A stretch of DNA of 64,000 bases from positions 129,189,123 through 129,253,122 of the forward strand of contig CP136069.1 of the NCBI GenBank assembly GCA_032622095.1, read 5' to 3'. The notes beneath the pieces were generated by a model. That model saw only the letters and a list, made by a program, of their open reading frames with translations, searched no databases and had not been told where the DNA came from. Shown one piece after another: positions 35,818-46,424 of this stretch. Position 1 is the first letter of the stretch; every line of letters starts with the position of its first letter. The DNA comes from Siphonodentalium dalli (taxonomy: Eukaryota > Mollusca > Scaphopoda > Gadilida > Siphonodentaliidae). A program made the translations under genes and the position numbers.

Positions 35818-37093
35818 GATCTGTTTATAGACCTAAACTATCCATCATATAATAGTAATAGTAATCAACCCACTGGTCGAATATCACAAAGTAGAAGAAA
35901 AAAAAGATATATAGACTCACGGGGAGGCCTGGTATATATATATGCCTATGCATGAAGCGATTCCTTTGTGCGTTTTGGTGCATATTCGTTGCCAGAATAT
36001 CTTGATTATTTCCACATAAAATGCTGTTTTTTACTAGTTCTGACTAACAAATACATGTCTTAGTTGACGAGAGAAAACATTTTTCTTCAGTTAGGTAACG
36101 ATATATAGAACGAGTGTTTAGTTTCGCGAAATTCAAAATTGTCAATGTAGGGTACAAAAGCTCGCCATTTATATCATAATATGCCAAATATAGTAACAAA
36201 TTGTAATAAGATTCTTTCATGTTATCCTGCGTATTCTTTACGGTATACGTTTTATTTGTACACGTTGAAAGGCAAACTGGTTTACCGAATAACTAGTTTA
36301 TAAATTTGAGTTAGTGATAAACTCGCTAACATAAATTTTATTTAATAAGCAACCATAAGTATTGTCAATTGTATCACTACCAGGATATATAAATAGTATA
36401 CGTCACTCGTGGCTCGTAACGAATCATCACCAAAACTCTCAAAGAATGGCTTTAGGCATATGATTATATAGCCTGTGCTCATGAATTGGAAATTCAAGAC
36501 AGCTAGCCGCTATATGGCATTGTTTTTCTCAAAGTCGAAAATACCCCACAAAAATATTAAAAACATTACTTAATGTAACTTTCATGGTCGATGAAACGAC
36601 TGGCTGAAATCCTACGGCGGTCATGTTTCTATGAATAATTTCACGATGATCGTACCAATGCTACAGTATATAGCAATGATTCGTTCTCATTTTGATATGT
36701 TCGAAATTATAAACGGTACTTTCATGCTATCCGTCTCCGGATCATAGTTTTAAAGTTTCCGCATATTTCGGTACCATTTCCGCTACTCAGATTCTACAAC
36801 GGGTGATGGAGGTGTCGCAGATTTGTGTTCGTTGGTGAATTTACAATACATTACCGAAATAAAGTGAGGTTTTCGAAGAACTGGAAAAATATACCTATGG
36901 AATGTTGTAGATTGACATCTAAGGTGTAAGAGGTACCAAAAGTTTTTAGTGAAAATATATTTTTTGTAGGAATACAGTTGAGTTCAAAATGGGTGGCAAC
37001 AAATTCGTGTTTCGTTCCTTCCGTGACCTATGGTCCCGGGTGGTGGTTCTGCCAATAAAAGAGGGGTTTTGACCAAATTCCAAGCTCCTGTGG
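34947..37093. mobile_element. Foldback element inserted in a family B tail
   Basis: CCACAGGAGCTTGGAATTTG at the left end recurs inverted at the right end. Arms extend about 290 bp (to about 35235 and from about 36788), including AAATTCGTGTTTCGTTCC and CAGATTTGTGTTCGTTGG blocks. The core includes a long CT microsatellite and no ORF with motifs. The insertion point lies in a CAGA repeat, so the ACAGA on both sides could be a duplication or just the repeat. Confidence 0.75.
35677..35812. repeat. CT microsatellite
   Basis: Near-continuous (CT)n run of about 75 bp, then interrupted CT runs. It lies inside the foldback element at 34947-37093. Confidence 0.95.
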
Positions 37094-37131
37094 ACAGACA
37101 GACAGACAGAGGTCTTCAAAATATATTATAG

Positions 37132-37747
37132 ATAGCCGATGAGCCCGACGTTGTCCGGGCTATTCAAAAACCAAATTTCAAGTCGATAGCTCCACTCGTT
37201 TCCGAGATCTGGTCTGCGCATGCGCGAAGCTGGCGTCGCACGGGCTCGGCGACCCGATAAAATTCGTATCCGGGGCAAGATACATTCACATACCAAATTT
37301 CAAGTCGATAGCTCCATCCGTTTCCGAGATCTCGTCTGCGCATGCGCGAAGCTGGCGTCGCACGGGCTCGGCGACCCGATAAAATTCGTATCCGGGGCAA
37401 GATACATTCACATACCAAATTTCAAGTCGATAGCTCCACCCGTTTCAGAGATCCCGTCTGCGCATGCGCGAAGCTGGCGTCGCACGGGCCCGGCGACCCG
37501 ATAAAATTCGTATTCGGGGCAAGATACATTCACATACCAAATTTCAAGTCGATAGCTCCACCCTTTTTCCGAGATCTCGTCTGCGCATGCGCTGCACGGG
37601 CGTCGCACGGGCTCGCCAATACGACAACGACCACCGCCTGGTCAAACTACACACACGTACCAAGTTTCGTCCCGATCGGTGGAGAATCGTAGATTTGTAT
37701 AAAGGACAGACAGACAGACAGACAGACAGATTGTATCAAAATATATA
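37132..37747 (+). mobile_element. Family B repeat element, copy 3, with expanded 122-bp units
   Basis: Head TAGCCGATGAGCCCGACG, then nearly four tandem 122-bp units sharing AAGTCGATAGCTCCACCC, CTGCGCATGCGCGAAGCTGG and GGCGACCCGATAAAATTCG. The 3' segment ends ACCAAGTTTCGTCCCGATCG, a CAGA repeat and CAAAATATATAATAGA. The long frames across this area come from the 122-bp period and are not proteins. Confidence 0.75.
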
Positions 37748-38790
37748 ATAGACTAGCAGGTTAGCCCGCCACCGGCGGCTTGTCCGAAACATGACATTTT
37801 TAAAATATTTTTTAAATATTTTTAGCTCCACGCGTTTCAATAAGAAAAATTTGTACCCGGTAGCTCCACCCGTTTCAGAGATCTGGTCTGCGCATGCGCG
37901 AAGCTGGCGTCGCACGGACTCGGCGACCCGATAAAATTTGTACCCGGCGCAAGATACATCCACATAGCAAATTTCAGGTCGATAGCTCCACCCGTTTCCG
38001 AGATCTGCCTTTCTGCATAATATTTCGAGCGATAACATTGCATTGAAATGTCAGACTCCCATCGTGAACCTCAACACGAAGTAAACACGTGTTTCGAGCG
38101 ATAACATTGCATTGAAATGACTCCCATCGTGAACCTCAAGACGACGTAAAACACGTGTTGCGTTCTAGGAAATGCACTCAATGCAGATGCTAATAACGTT
38201 GACTTCGTATATATATATATAATGACGTTATTAACCCCGGCCGTGCCGTTTGAGCTGATTTTTATGACTGGGAGTGGAGTACGGGTGCTCGGAGCTTCTG
38301 GAAAACGCGTGGACGACATCGTAAGTGTTATTTTACCTTTAGATAGGAAGTTTGAGCTCAATCTGTCCAGCCGTTCCCGTCCTAATGTACTATTTCGAGC
38401 GATAACAATTGTCAGACTCCCATCGTGAACCTCAACACGAAGTAAACACGTGTTTCGAGCGATAACATTGCATTGAAGTCAGACTCCCATCGTGGACCCC
38501 CAAGACGACGTAAACACGTGTTTGTTCCGGTATAACTTTGGAGACTCTGACTTCATATATATATATAATGACGTTATTAACCCCGGCCGTGCCGTTTGAG
38601 CTGATTTCGATGACTGGGAGTGGATAAAGGGTGCTCAGAGCTTCTCGAAAACACGATTACGGCGGTGTCGGTGGGATTTTACACTTACATACGAAATTTG
38701 ATCTCAATCTGTATACGCGTTTTGGATTCTATGAAGTACACACACACACATATACACACATATATACGAAGTCTCAAAATATATAGTATA
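37748..38790 (+). mobile_element. Family C repeat element, copy 1
   Basis: Head CTAGCAGGTTAGCCCGCCAC with a perfect GCCCGCC-ACC-GGCGGC hairpin, then TTGTCCGAAACATGAC. One and a half 122-bp units follow (37855-38010). The rest is a set of 69-75 bp repeats and two copies of an ATGACGTTATTAACCCCGGC block. The end is CAAAATATATAGTATAGATAG before the next head. Confidence 0.6.
38020..38640 (+). repeat. Internal repeats: TTTCGAGCGATAACATTG units
   Basis: TTTCGAGCGATAACATTG followed by CAGACTCCCATCGTGAAC occurs at about 38022, 38091, 38392 and 38452. The block ATGACGTTATTAACCCCGGC with GTGCCGTTTGAGCTGATTT occurs at 38221 and again at 38569. This looks like duplication of a roughly 350-bp segment inside the family C element. 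Confidence 0.7.
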
Positions 38791-39420
38791 GATAGACTAG
38801 CAGGTTAGCCCGCCACCGGCGGCTTGTCCGAAACATGACATTTTTTTTATATTTTTTTTTAATTTTTAGCTCCACGCGTTTCAATAAGAAAAATTTGTAC
38901 CCGGTAGCTCCACCCGTTTCCGAGAACTGGTCTGCGCATGCGCGAAGCTGGCGTCGCACAGGCTCGGCGACCCGATAAAATTTGTACCTGGCGCAAGATA
39001 CATTCACATAGCAAATTTCAAGTCGATAGCTCCACCCGTTTCCGAGATCTCGTCTGCGCATGCGCTGCACGGGCGTCGCACGGGCTCGGCGACCCGATAA
39101 AATTTGTACCCGGCGCAAGATACATTCACATAGCAAATTTCAAGTCGATAGCTTCACCCGTTTCCGAGATCTCGTCTGCGCATGCGCTGCACGGGCGTCG
39201 CACGGGCTCGGCGACCCGATAAAATTTGTACCCGGCGCAAGATACATTCACATAGCAAATTTAAAGTCGATAGCTCCACCCGTTTCCGAGATCTCGTCTG
39301 CGCATGCGCTGCACGGGCGTCGCACGGGCTCGCCAATATGACAACGACCACCGCCTGGTCAAACTACACACACGTACCAAGTTTCGTCCCGATCGGTCGA
39401 GAATCGTAGATTTGTATGAA
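38791..39420 (+). mobile_element. Family C repeat element, copy 2
   Basis: Same head as copy 1 (ACTAGCAGGTTAGCCCGCC). It carries over three tandem 122-bp units (38905-39330) in which the CGCGAAGCTGG variant is mostly replaced by CGCTGCACGGGCG. The 3' segment GTACCAAGTTTCGTCCCGAT is present, but the CAGA tail is replaced by the 63-bp repeats that follow. Confidence 0.65.
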
Positions 39421-39595
39421 GAGCCGCAATTGGCTCTGTTCATGAGTTTCTGACGCCCTGGAAAGGGCCGTCGACTGGCGATCGGCATCCAGCCGCAACT
39501 GGCTCTGTTCATGAGTTTCTGACGCCCTGGAAAGGGCCGTCGACTGGCGATCGACATCGAGCCGCAACTGGCGCTGTTCGTCAGTTTCGTTATCA
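39421..39595. repeat. 63-bp tandem repeat, about 2.7 units
   Basis: GAGCCGCAATTGGCTCTGTT, CATGAGTTTCTGACGCCC and GGAAAGGGCCGTCGACTGGC recur in order, with the last unit diverged. A frame on the minus strand repeats with the unit and is not taken as a gene. Confidence 0.75.
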
Positions 39596-40639
39596 TGCAC
39601 GACAAATCTGTTTCGCACGTGTATTGTTACTCGTGCGGCCTATGAGCTTCCGCTTTTTCGGGGGCATTTTCTATGTATTATTATCGAGTCCCTTGCGCTA
39701 ATAGTGGCCCTCAGAAGGGCCGTTCAAATTATATGAACTTCGAGGGAACCGAGATAATACAAAAAACTTCTGAAAAGTTCGACAATTTCTGAAGATAAAT
39801 TTGCGTGGGACATTGCCCGACATCACTTACAATGATGGGCATTTAAAGTGAAGTTTCGATTCTCTCATGGTGGAATCTCGTCAGGGGCGACCAATCTCGT
39901 CAGGGGCGACCAGCAGTTCACACCCGAATAGGGGAAGATATGCTTATGATTAATACATTTTGGCAGCGAAAAAAGCCGAAAATGACCTTATTCAAGCCAT
40001 AAAATGACACAAACTGGATGAATGTTGAGGAAATGTGCTGTGGTAGTTGGAAGAATTGTCCTTTTTCTGATAACATGAAGTATAAAGTCTTGTCTTTTCT
40101 TGCATGTATCGAGGGCTGCCGGTGAATGATGACGGCACAATTTCGTTATTATTGACCAGATTTTAGTGGATGAATGTTAGTGGGAAGAATTGTCCTTGTT
40201 CTGATAACATAAAGTCTTAGGGGAAGATATGCTTCTGATTAATACATTTCAAGTCGATAGCTCCACCCTTTTCCGAGATGTGGAACTACAATGGTAATCA
40301 AGAAATCAGAAAAGATATTCCACAAAGCTCTGATATTCTAATAGAAATGCATTTTCACAGTTCAAGCCAGAATATGGGGAAGATATGCTTCTGATTAATT
40401 AATGGATGAACAAATGCACCCTTTTCCGAGATGTGGAACTCCAATAGTAATCAAGAAATCAGAAAAGATATTGCACGAAGCTCTGATTCAAGGAGAGTGC
40501 ATCCCAATAATGTCAACAAATGCACAAAACGTTAGTTCGTGGCGTTTGGTAGACATACAATTCCTGGATAAGATATAAAGAGCGTTTTCTGTGAACGGAT
40601 TCCTGATATGGAAATAATAAGAGCGTCTATATCATGTTT
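39596..40639. other. Mosaic non-coding region
   Basis: Segments of the later tandem array appear here in partial form, for example GGGAAGATATGCTTCTGATT and CACCCTTTTCCGAGATGTGG. The repeat GGAATCTCGTCAGGGGCGAC/CAATCTCGTCAGGGGCGACC occurs near 39880. A paired AAAGAGCG unit is at 40575-40627. No gene is seen. Confidence 0.5.
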
Positions 40640-42441
40640 GATATTCTAATAGAAATGCATTTTCACAGTTCACGCCAGAATAGGGGAAGATATGCTTCTG
40701 ATTAATTAATGGATGAATGTTGATGATTACATAAAGTCTTGTGTCTTTTCGTGCATGTATTGTGAATGGTGACGGCACAATTTCGCTGCACATCGCCGAG
40801 TTTGTAGTTTGAAATTGAGATTTTTTGTTTTAATTCCTCCTTAACATTCTTGCAGCCATTACACTTTACTGGCATGCAATTTAATACATTAATTATGTCA
40901 CTTGTATTTCTTTTTTGCAATATACATGAGAGGTATATAGTTTCAATTTTGGCATTTGGTACTACTTTTCTCCATTTTACACAACATATCAGAAACAGAA
41001 AAGATATTCCACGAAGCTCTGATATTCTAATAGAAAAACATTTTCACAGTTTACGCCAGAATAGGGGAAGATATGTGGATGAATGTTAGTGGGAAGAATT
41101 GTCCTTGTTCTGATAACATAAAGTCTTAGGGGAAGATGTGCTTCTGGTTAATACATTTCAAGTCGATAGCTCCACCCTTTTCCGAGATGTGGAACTGCAA
41201 TGGTAATCAAGAAATCAGAAAAGATATTTCACGAAGCTCTGATATTCTAATAGAAATGCATTTTCACAGTTCACGCCAGAATAGGGGAAGATATGCTTCT
41301 GATTAATTAATGGATGAATGTTGATGATTACATAAAGTCTTGTGTCTTTTCGTGCATGTATTGTGAATGGTGACGGCACAATTTCGCTGCACATCGCCGA
41401 GTTTGTAGTTTGAAATTGAGATTTTTTTTTTTAATTCCTCCTTAACATTCTTGCAGCCATTACACTTTACTGGCATGCAATTTAATACATTAATTATGTC
41501 ACTTGTATTTCTTTTTTGCAATATACATGAGAGGTATATAGTTTCAATTTTGGCATTTGGTACTACTTTTCTCCATTTTACACAACATATCAGAAACAGA
41601 AAAGATATTCCACGAAGCTCTGATATTCTAATAGAAAAACATTTTCACAGTTTACGCCAGAATAGGGGAAGATATGTGGATGAATGTTAGTGGGAAGAAT
41701 TGTCCTTGTTCTGATAACATAAAGTCTTAGGGGAAGATGTGCTTCTGGTTAATACATTTCAAGTCGATAGCTCCACCCTTTTCCGAGATGTGGAACTGCA
41801 ATGGTAATCAAGAAATCAGAAAAGATATTTCACGAAGCTCTGATATTCTAATAGAAATGCATTTTCACAGTTCACGCCAGAATAGGGGAAGATATGCTTC
41901 TGATTAATTAATGGATGAATGTTGATGATTACATAAAAGTCTTGTCTTTTCGTGCATGTATTGTGAATGGTGACGGCACAATTTCGCTGCACATCGCCGA
42001 GTTTGTAGTTTGAAATTGAGATTTTTTTTTTTAATTCCTCCTTAACATTCTTGCAGCCATTACACTTTACTGGCATGCAATTTAATACATTAATTATGTC
42101 ACTTGTATTTCTTTTTTGCAATATACATGAGAGGTATATAGTTTCAATTTTGGCATTTGGTACTACTTTTCTCCATTTTACACAACATATCAGAAACAGA
42201 AAAGATATTCCACGAAGCTCTGATATTCTAATAGAAAAACATTTTCACAGTTTACGCCAGAATAGGGGAAGATATGTGGATGAATGTTAGTGGGAAGAAT
42301 TGTCCTTGTTCTGATAACATAAAGTCTTAGGGGAAGATGTGCTTCTGGTTAATACATTTCAAGTCGATAGCTCCACCCTTTTCCGAGATGTGGAACTGCA
42401 ATGGTAATCAAGAAATCAGAAAAGATATTTCACGAAGCTCT
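40640..42441 (+). repeat. Three tandem copies of a 601-bp unit
   Basis: GATATTCTAATAGAAATGCA recurs at 40640, 41241, 41842 and 42442, giving periods of 601, 601 and 600 bp. Copies differ by only a handful of bases, so amplification looks recent. Each unit includes a family B-derived CAAGTCGATAGCTCCACCC block. Each also yields small frames on both strands (72 and 79 residues), without recognisable domains. A partial fourth unit runs on from 42442. Confidence 0.9.
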
Positions 42442-43319
42442 GATATTCTAATAGAAATGCATTTTCACAGTTCACGCCAGAATAGGGGAAGATATGCTTC
42501 TGATTAATTAATGGATGAACAAATGCACCCTTTTCAGAGATGTGGAACTCCAATAGTAATCAAGAAATCAGAAAAGATATTCCACGAAGCTCTGATTCAA
42601 GGAGAGTGCATCCCAACAATGTCAACAAATGCACAAAAACGTTAGTTCGATGCGTTTGGTAGGCATAAAACTCCTGACTAACATATAAAGAGCGTTATCT
42701 GTGAACGGATTCCTGATATGGAAATAATAAAGAGCGTCTATATCATTTAGTGGATGAATGTTAGTGGGAAGAATTGTCCTTGTTCTGATAACATAAAGTC
42801 TTAGGGGAAGATATGCTTCTGATTAATACATTTCAAGTCGATAGCTCCACCCTTTTCCGAGATGTGGAACTCCAATGGTAATCAAGAAATCAGAAAAGAT
42901 ATTCCACGAAGCTCTGATATTCTAATAGAAATGCATTTTCACAGTTCACGCCAGAATAGGGGAAGATATGCTTCTGATTAATTCAAATGCACCCTTTTCC
43001 GAGATGTGGAACTCCAATAGTAATCAAGAAATCAGAAAAGATATTCCACGAAGCTCTGATTGAAGGAGAGTGCATCCCAACAATGTCAACAAATGAACAA
43101 AAACGTTAGTTCGTGGCGTTCGGTAGGCGTAAAACTCCTGACTAACATATTAAGAGCGTTATCTGTGAACGGATTCCTGATATGGAAATGATATGGAAAT
43201 AATAAAGAGCGTCTATATCATGCACAAATGTTGATGAAATGTTCTGATAACATAAAGTATATCATGCACAAATGTTGATGAAATGTTCTGATAACATAAA
43301 GTCTTGTGTCTTTTCGTGC
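42442..43319. other. Partial array units and paired AAAGAGCG motifs
   Basis: Fragments of the 601-bp unit alternate with ATGTGGAACTCCAATAGTAA blocks and two more copies of the paired AAAGAGCG unit (42684-42737 and 43151-43211). The segment ATCATGCACAAATGTTGATG is duplicated at 43218 and 43262. No gene is seen. Confidence 0.6.
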
Positions 43320-43665
43320 ATGTATCGAGGGCTGTGCGAAGCTGGCGTCGCACGGGTACATTCACATACAAAATTTCCGAGATCTGGTGTGCAATTTCCG
43401 AGATCTGGTCTGCGCATGCAGTCGCACGGGCGAAGCTGGCGTCGCACGGGCTCGGCGACCCGATAAAATTCGCATCCGGGGCAAGATACATTCACATAGC
43501 AAATTTCAAGTCGATAGCTCCACCCGTTTCCGAGATCTCGTCTGCGCATGCGCGAAGCGGGCGCCGCACGGGCTCGCCAATACGACAACGACGACCGCCT
43601 GGTCAAACTACACTCACGTACCAAGTTTCGTCCCGATCGGTCGAGAATCGTAGATTTGTATTAAT

Positions 43666-43697
<32 letters not shown>

Positions 43698-43735
43698 AAC
43701 ATACATACAGACAGAGGTCTTCAAAATATATATGA
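43320..43735 (+). mobile_element. Family B repeat element, copy 4
   Basis: Disordered 122-bp unit fragments are followed by one complete unit, then GTACCAAGTTTCGTCCCGAT, TAGATTTGTATTAATGACAG, a CAGA/CAAACA repeat and GAGGTCTTCAAAATATATA. It shows the uninterrupted 3' tail that copy 2 lost to the foldback insertion. The 5' head is absent. Confidence 0.65.
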
Positions 43736-44233
43736 GATATCTGATTTTGTGACCACCTATGTTTAACAATATTACCGACAAAATGAAAATTCGTTGGGGA
43801 CAAGAAATGTTGCACAGTAGAACGGTACAGTTGTCGTGGTCGGTATTGAAGAGGTCAACCCAAATCGGGCGACGAGCAACATATCATGACCATCAGCAAC
43901 TACGACCATCGCCACGACGATCTCACAAACATTCTCATATTTATATAAAAATCATCAAATCAGTATTTGTTTTCGATTGGTAAGGGAAAGTAGGCCTATA
44001 ATTAATATATAACGGTCTACTGGAACACGTTATCGGACTCTCTCCGTCCGAGGCGGAGAGGTTTTGATAACACTCGAAACTTTTCATTTGAACACTTTAT
44101 TTAGAATTGATTTTTTTTCACGACAAACGAGTTATGTCCCAAATGGCTTGTGTCCCAAGTATATATATGGGTATTTGACATAAAACAAAAATTGACCGAC
44201 ATTTCTACTATAGCCCTACAATCACATAATTTA
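43736..44233. other. Non-coding stretch
   Basis: No gene recognised. A short hairpin GACTCTCTCCGTCCGAGGCG-type sequence with CCTC/GAGG arms lies near 44035-44065. Confidence 0.4.
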
Positions 44234-44663
44234 TTAAAGGCCCACTTAATTTTCGAATCACCAGATCACATTATGTGCAACATATTCCATATTGTATACC
44301 ATTTGAAAGAGGAAGCTCCAAAACTGATCCGGTCGAATAAACTGGGAACATGTTTCGGGGTACCGAGGTGTGTTCTGTGATTAATTTGTCCCGACTGTAC
44401 TGTAAATTCTATTATTCTCAATGGAAGGCGAATAACTCTAGCTCTTTACTTAGTTTGAATTCTGATGCATTCTTGGTTGACATCGGGGGAAGTCTTGGAA
44501 TTAATCTGAGAATCTATATCACTTAGTGGACACTCCTAGGCCACAGCTGTTCCCTATTCTGGTGGAATATATATCATTTTGGTTCCTCTTCCAAATGGTA
44601 TATAATATGGAATATGTTGTGTATAATGTTATCTGGGTATTCTAAAATTAAGTGGGCCTTTAA
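44234..44663. mobile_element. TTAA-bounded foldback element, second type
   Basis: TTAA followed by AGGCCCACTTAATTTT begins at 44234. The right end is AAAATTAAGTGGGCCT followed by TTAA at 44660-44663. Inside, CATATTCCATATTGTATACC and GAAAGAGGAAGC pair with inverted counterparts near 44590-44620. As with 3002-3988, TTAA fits piggyBac- or Kolobok-type target duplication. No ORF is present. Confidence 0.75.
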
Positions 44664-44775
44664 TTCTTATTTCTGCACTAGTGTCAGTTGCCTCATCGTG
44701 ACAGCCACAACACGATCTGCATGTACATCAAATAGCTTTATTTTCCAATTAACAGCACTTGCATGGTACTGGAGA

Positions 44776-44922
44776 GAAATAGAAATAGCATATATTTAAT
44801 ATGGAATTAATTGTTATCTTAAGACTACATTGTGCATACATGCATCTGCGAAAAGAAATAGCATATATTAAATATGGAATTAAGTGTTATCTTAAGACTA
44901 CATTGTGCATACATGCATCTGA
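44776..44922 (+). repeat. Tandem duplication of about 70 bp
   Basis: AGAAATAGCATATATTTAAT through GTGCATACATGCATCTG is repeated with a few differences and a short spacer (GCGAAA). Confidence 0.75.
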
Positions 44923-45189
44923 TAATCCATAGATATCCTACTATTTTCTTGAATCCAAAGGAAGCACACAATTATGAACAAAGCAGAAGATAAATTCAGG
45001 TTCATGCGAATTCACTTAATGGGGAAATAAAGCTACATGCTGACGTTGTTCGTCGACTTACGAATGAAATGAAAATTATGAAATGGACGGTACGCTTCTC
45101 CATCTAATGTATCACGCGGAGAGCTCTCCCCCGGAAGCGATTCTATTGTTTAATATTGATGCTATTTCCAATCTGCTGCATGGAATATA

Positions 45190-45455
45190 TATATAGCATG
45201 CCAATACCAGCCAATGCTCGCATGCCAATATGGGCCGATGCTGGCATGCCAATATGGGCCGATGCTGGCATGCCAATATGGGCCGATGCTGGCATTCCAA
45301 TATGGGCCGATGCTGGCATGCCATATGGACCGATGCTGGAATGCCAATATGGGCCGATGCTGGCATGCCAATATGGGCCGATGCTGGCATGCCAATATGG
45401 ACCGATGCTGGCATGCCAATATGGGCCGATGCTGGCATGCCAACATGAGCCGATT
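45190..45455 (+). repeat. 24-bp minisatellite, about 11 units
   Basis: Unit GGGCCGATGCTGGCATGCCA plus ATAT, with variants such as GACC for GGCC. One unit lacks three or so bases. Because 24 is a multiple of three, all frames stay open and give octapeptide repeats (for example ACQYGPML). I treat these as repeat artefacts. A host coding minisatellite is not excluded. Confidence 0.9.
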
Positions 45456-45564
45456 CTTGCTGATTTCGCTATAAAATTAATTTGTGCCATCTGATTTGCA
45501 CTATATTTTAGAATTAACTATAGGGCTATAATATTAATTGGAATGATATATATAAATTTGATAT

Positions 45565-45895
45565 GTGCCGGCATGTTGCCGGTTGCCAGTAAAGGCCAAC
45601 TCTAGCATTCCCGTACTGGCCGGTGCTGGTTGCCATTATCATGTTGCATGTCACTCGATTTGATTTCTAATTATGCATATTTGACAGAATATTGGGCACT
45701 AAAAACAAGGGCAAAATCGCAATTCAATGAATTTAGCCATAACCCCTTTATTTCGGCTGCCAGCATTTGCCGTGCCGGGCCGACACCGGGCCGGCGTGCA
45801 AAATGTCATGGCGCCGGCGCTGGCAGCCGGCACAGGCCGGCTCGGCAACCGGCATGTGGCCGGTACCGGCCACAAGCTGGCATGTTTACTGGGAT
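45565..45895. repeat. GC-rich degenerate relative of the minisatellite
   Basis: CCGGC and GCCGGTNCCGGC-like blocks alternate with GCTGGCATG. The block at 45770-45890 is strikingly GC-rich and CpG-rich compared with its AT-rich flanks. It is probably an older array of related units, with one AT-rich interruption. Confidence 0.5.
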
Positions 45896-46424
45896 GCGAT
45901 CAATCTGAGAGATGTTACGACTTGCCGAAACGTGGGGAGCGTATCAAGTGGGAGAAATCGATCTCTATCTGAGATTTCCTGATAGTTTTTGATGGTATGA
46001 TCTACAATTATTAACGAAAAAATGTCCAAATGATTATCGCATTATATAAGAAAATGACGATATAAGATCAATATTAATTGGTAGAAGAGTTTCTGGATAG
46101 GTGTCTTCGACTCATATTTATTATTTATACTATATATAACGTATTTAGGGAGCGATATGCCATCTTTAAATGTCCAGCTATGAGGCTGGAACATTTGGTT
46201 ACCTCATTGCCACCTTATAACATGTTAGTTGTATGGAATTCGATGCCTCATTGCTCCATGTATAATACATCCAAAAGGATATAATGATACTTATGCAACG
46301 TAAAAATGAAATGAAAGCAAGGTTATGTGGTGGACGTCACAACCTATCAACACTTGTGCAATAGACCTTTAAGAATTCCTCTGGAAATGTCCAACAAAAT
46401 CTCAAATAAACACCCTTTTGAATT
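45896..46424. other. Non-coding stretch
   Basis: No recognisable gene. A frame at 46078-46284 has no family features. Confidence 0.4.

Larger units (their letters stand above)
34620..37131 (+). mobile_element. Family B repeat element, copy 2, interrupted by a foldback insertion
   Basis: The head CTAGCCGATGAGCCCGACG starts at 34620 after the family A tail. The body runs to GTATAAATGACAGA at 34946. The remaining tail (ACAGACAGACAGACAGAGG then TTCAAAATATATTATAGA) resumes at 37094. Copy 4 at 43.3 kb shows the uninterrupted arrangement. Within the body, 34711-34825 holds a 122-bp unit inverted relative to its neighbours. Confidence 0.65.

Noticed and set aside
37164-39351. Arg/Ala/His-rich frames repeated along the family B and C elements
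   Set aside because: They follow the 122-bp repeat period and appear on both strands, with no recognisable domain.
40702-42290. 72-residue minus and 79-residue plus frames in each 601-bp unit
   Set aside because: Identical only because the units are recent duplicates; no motif or start context supports coding.
40640-45455. CRISPR-like array
   Set aside because: The tandem units have no unique spacers, and the sequence is eukaryotic.
45112-45494. Octapeptide-repeat frames
   Set aside because: All frames on both strands are open because the unit is 24 bp; treated as repeat DNA, although a coding use is not strictly excluded.
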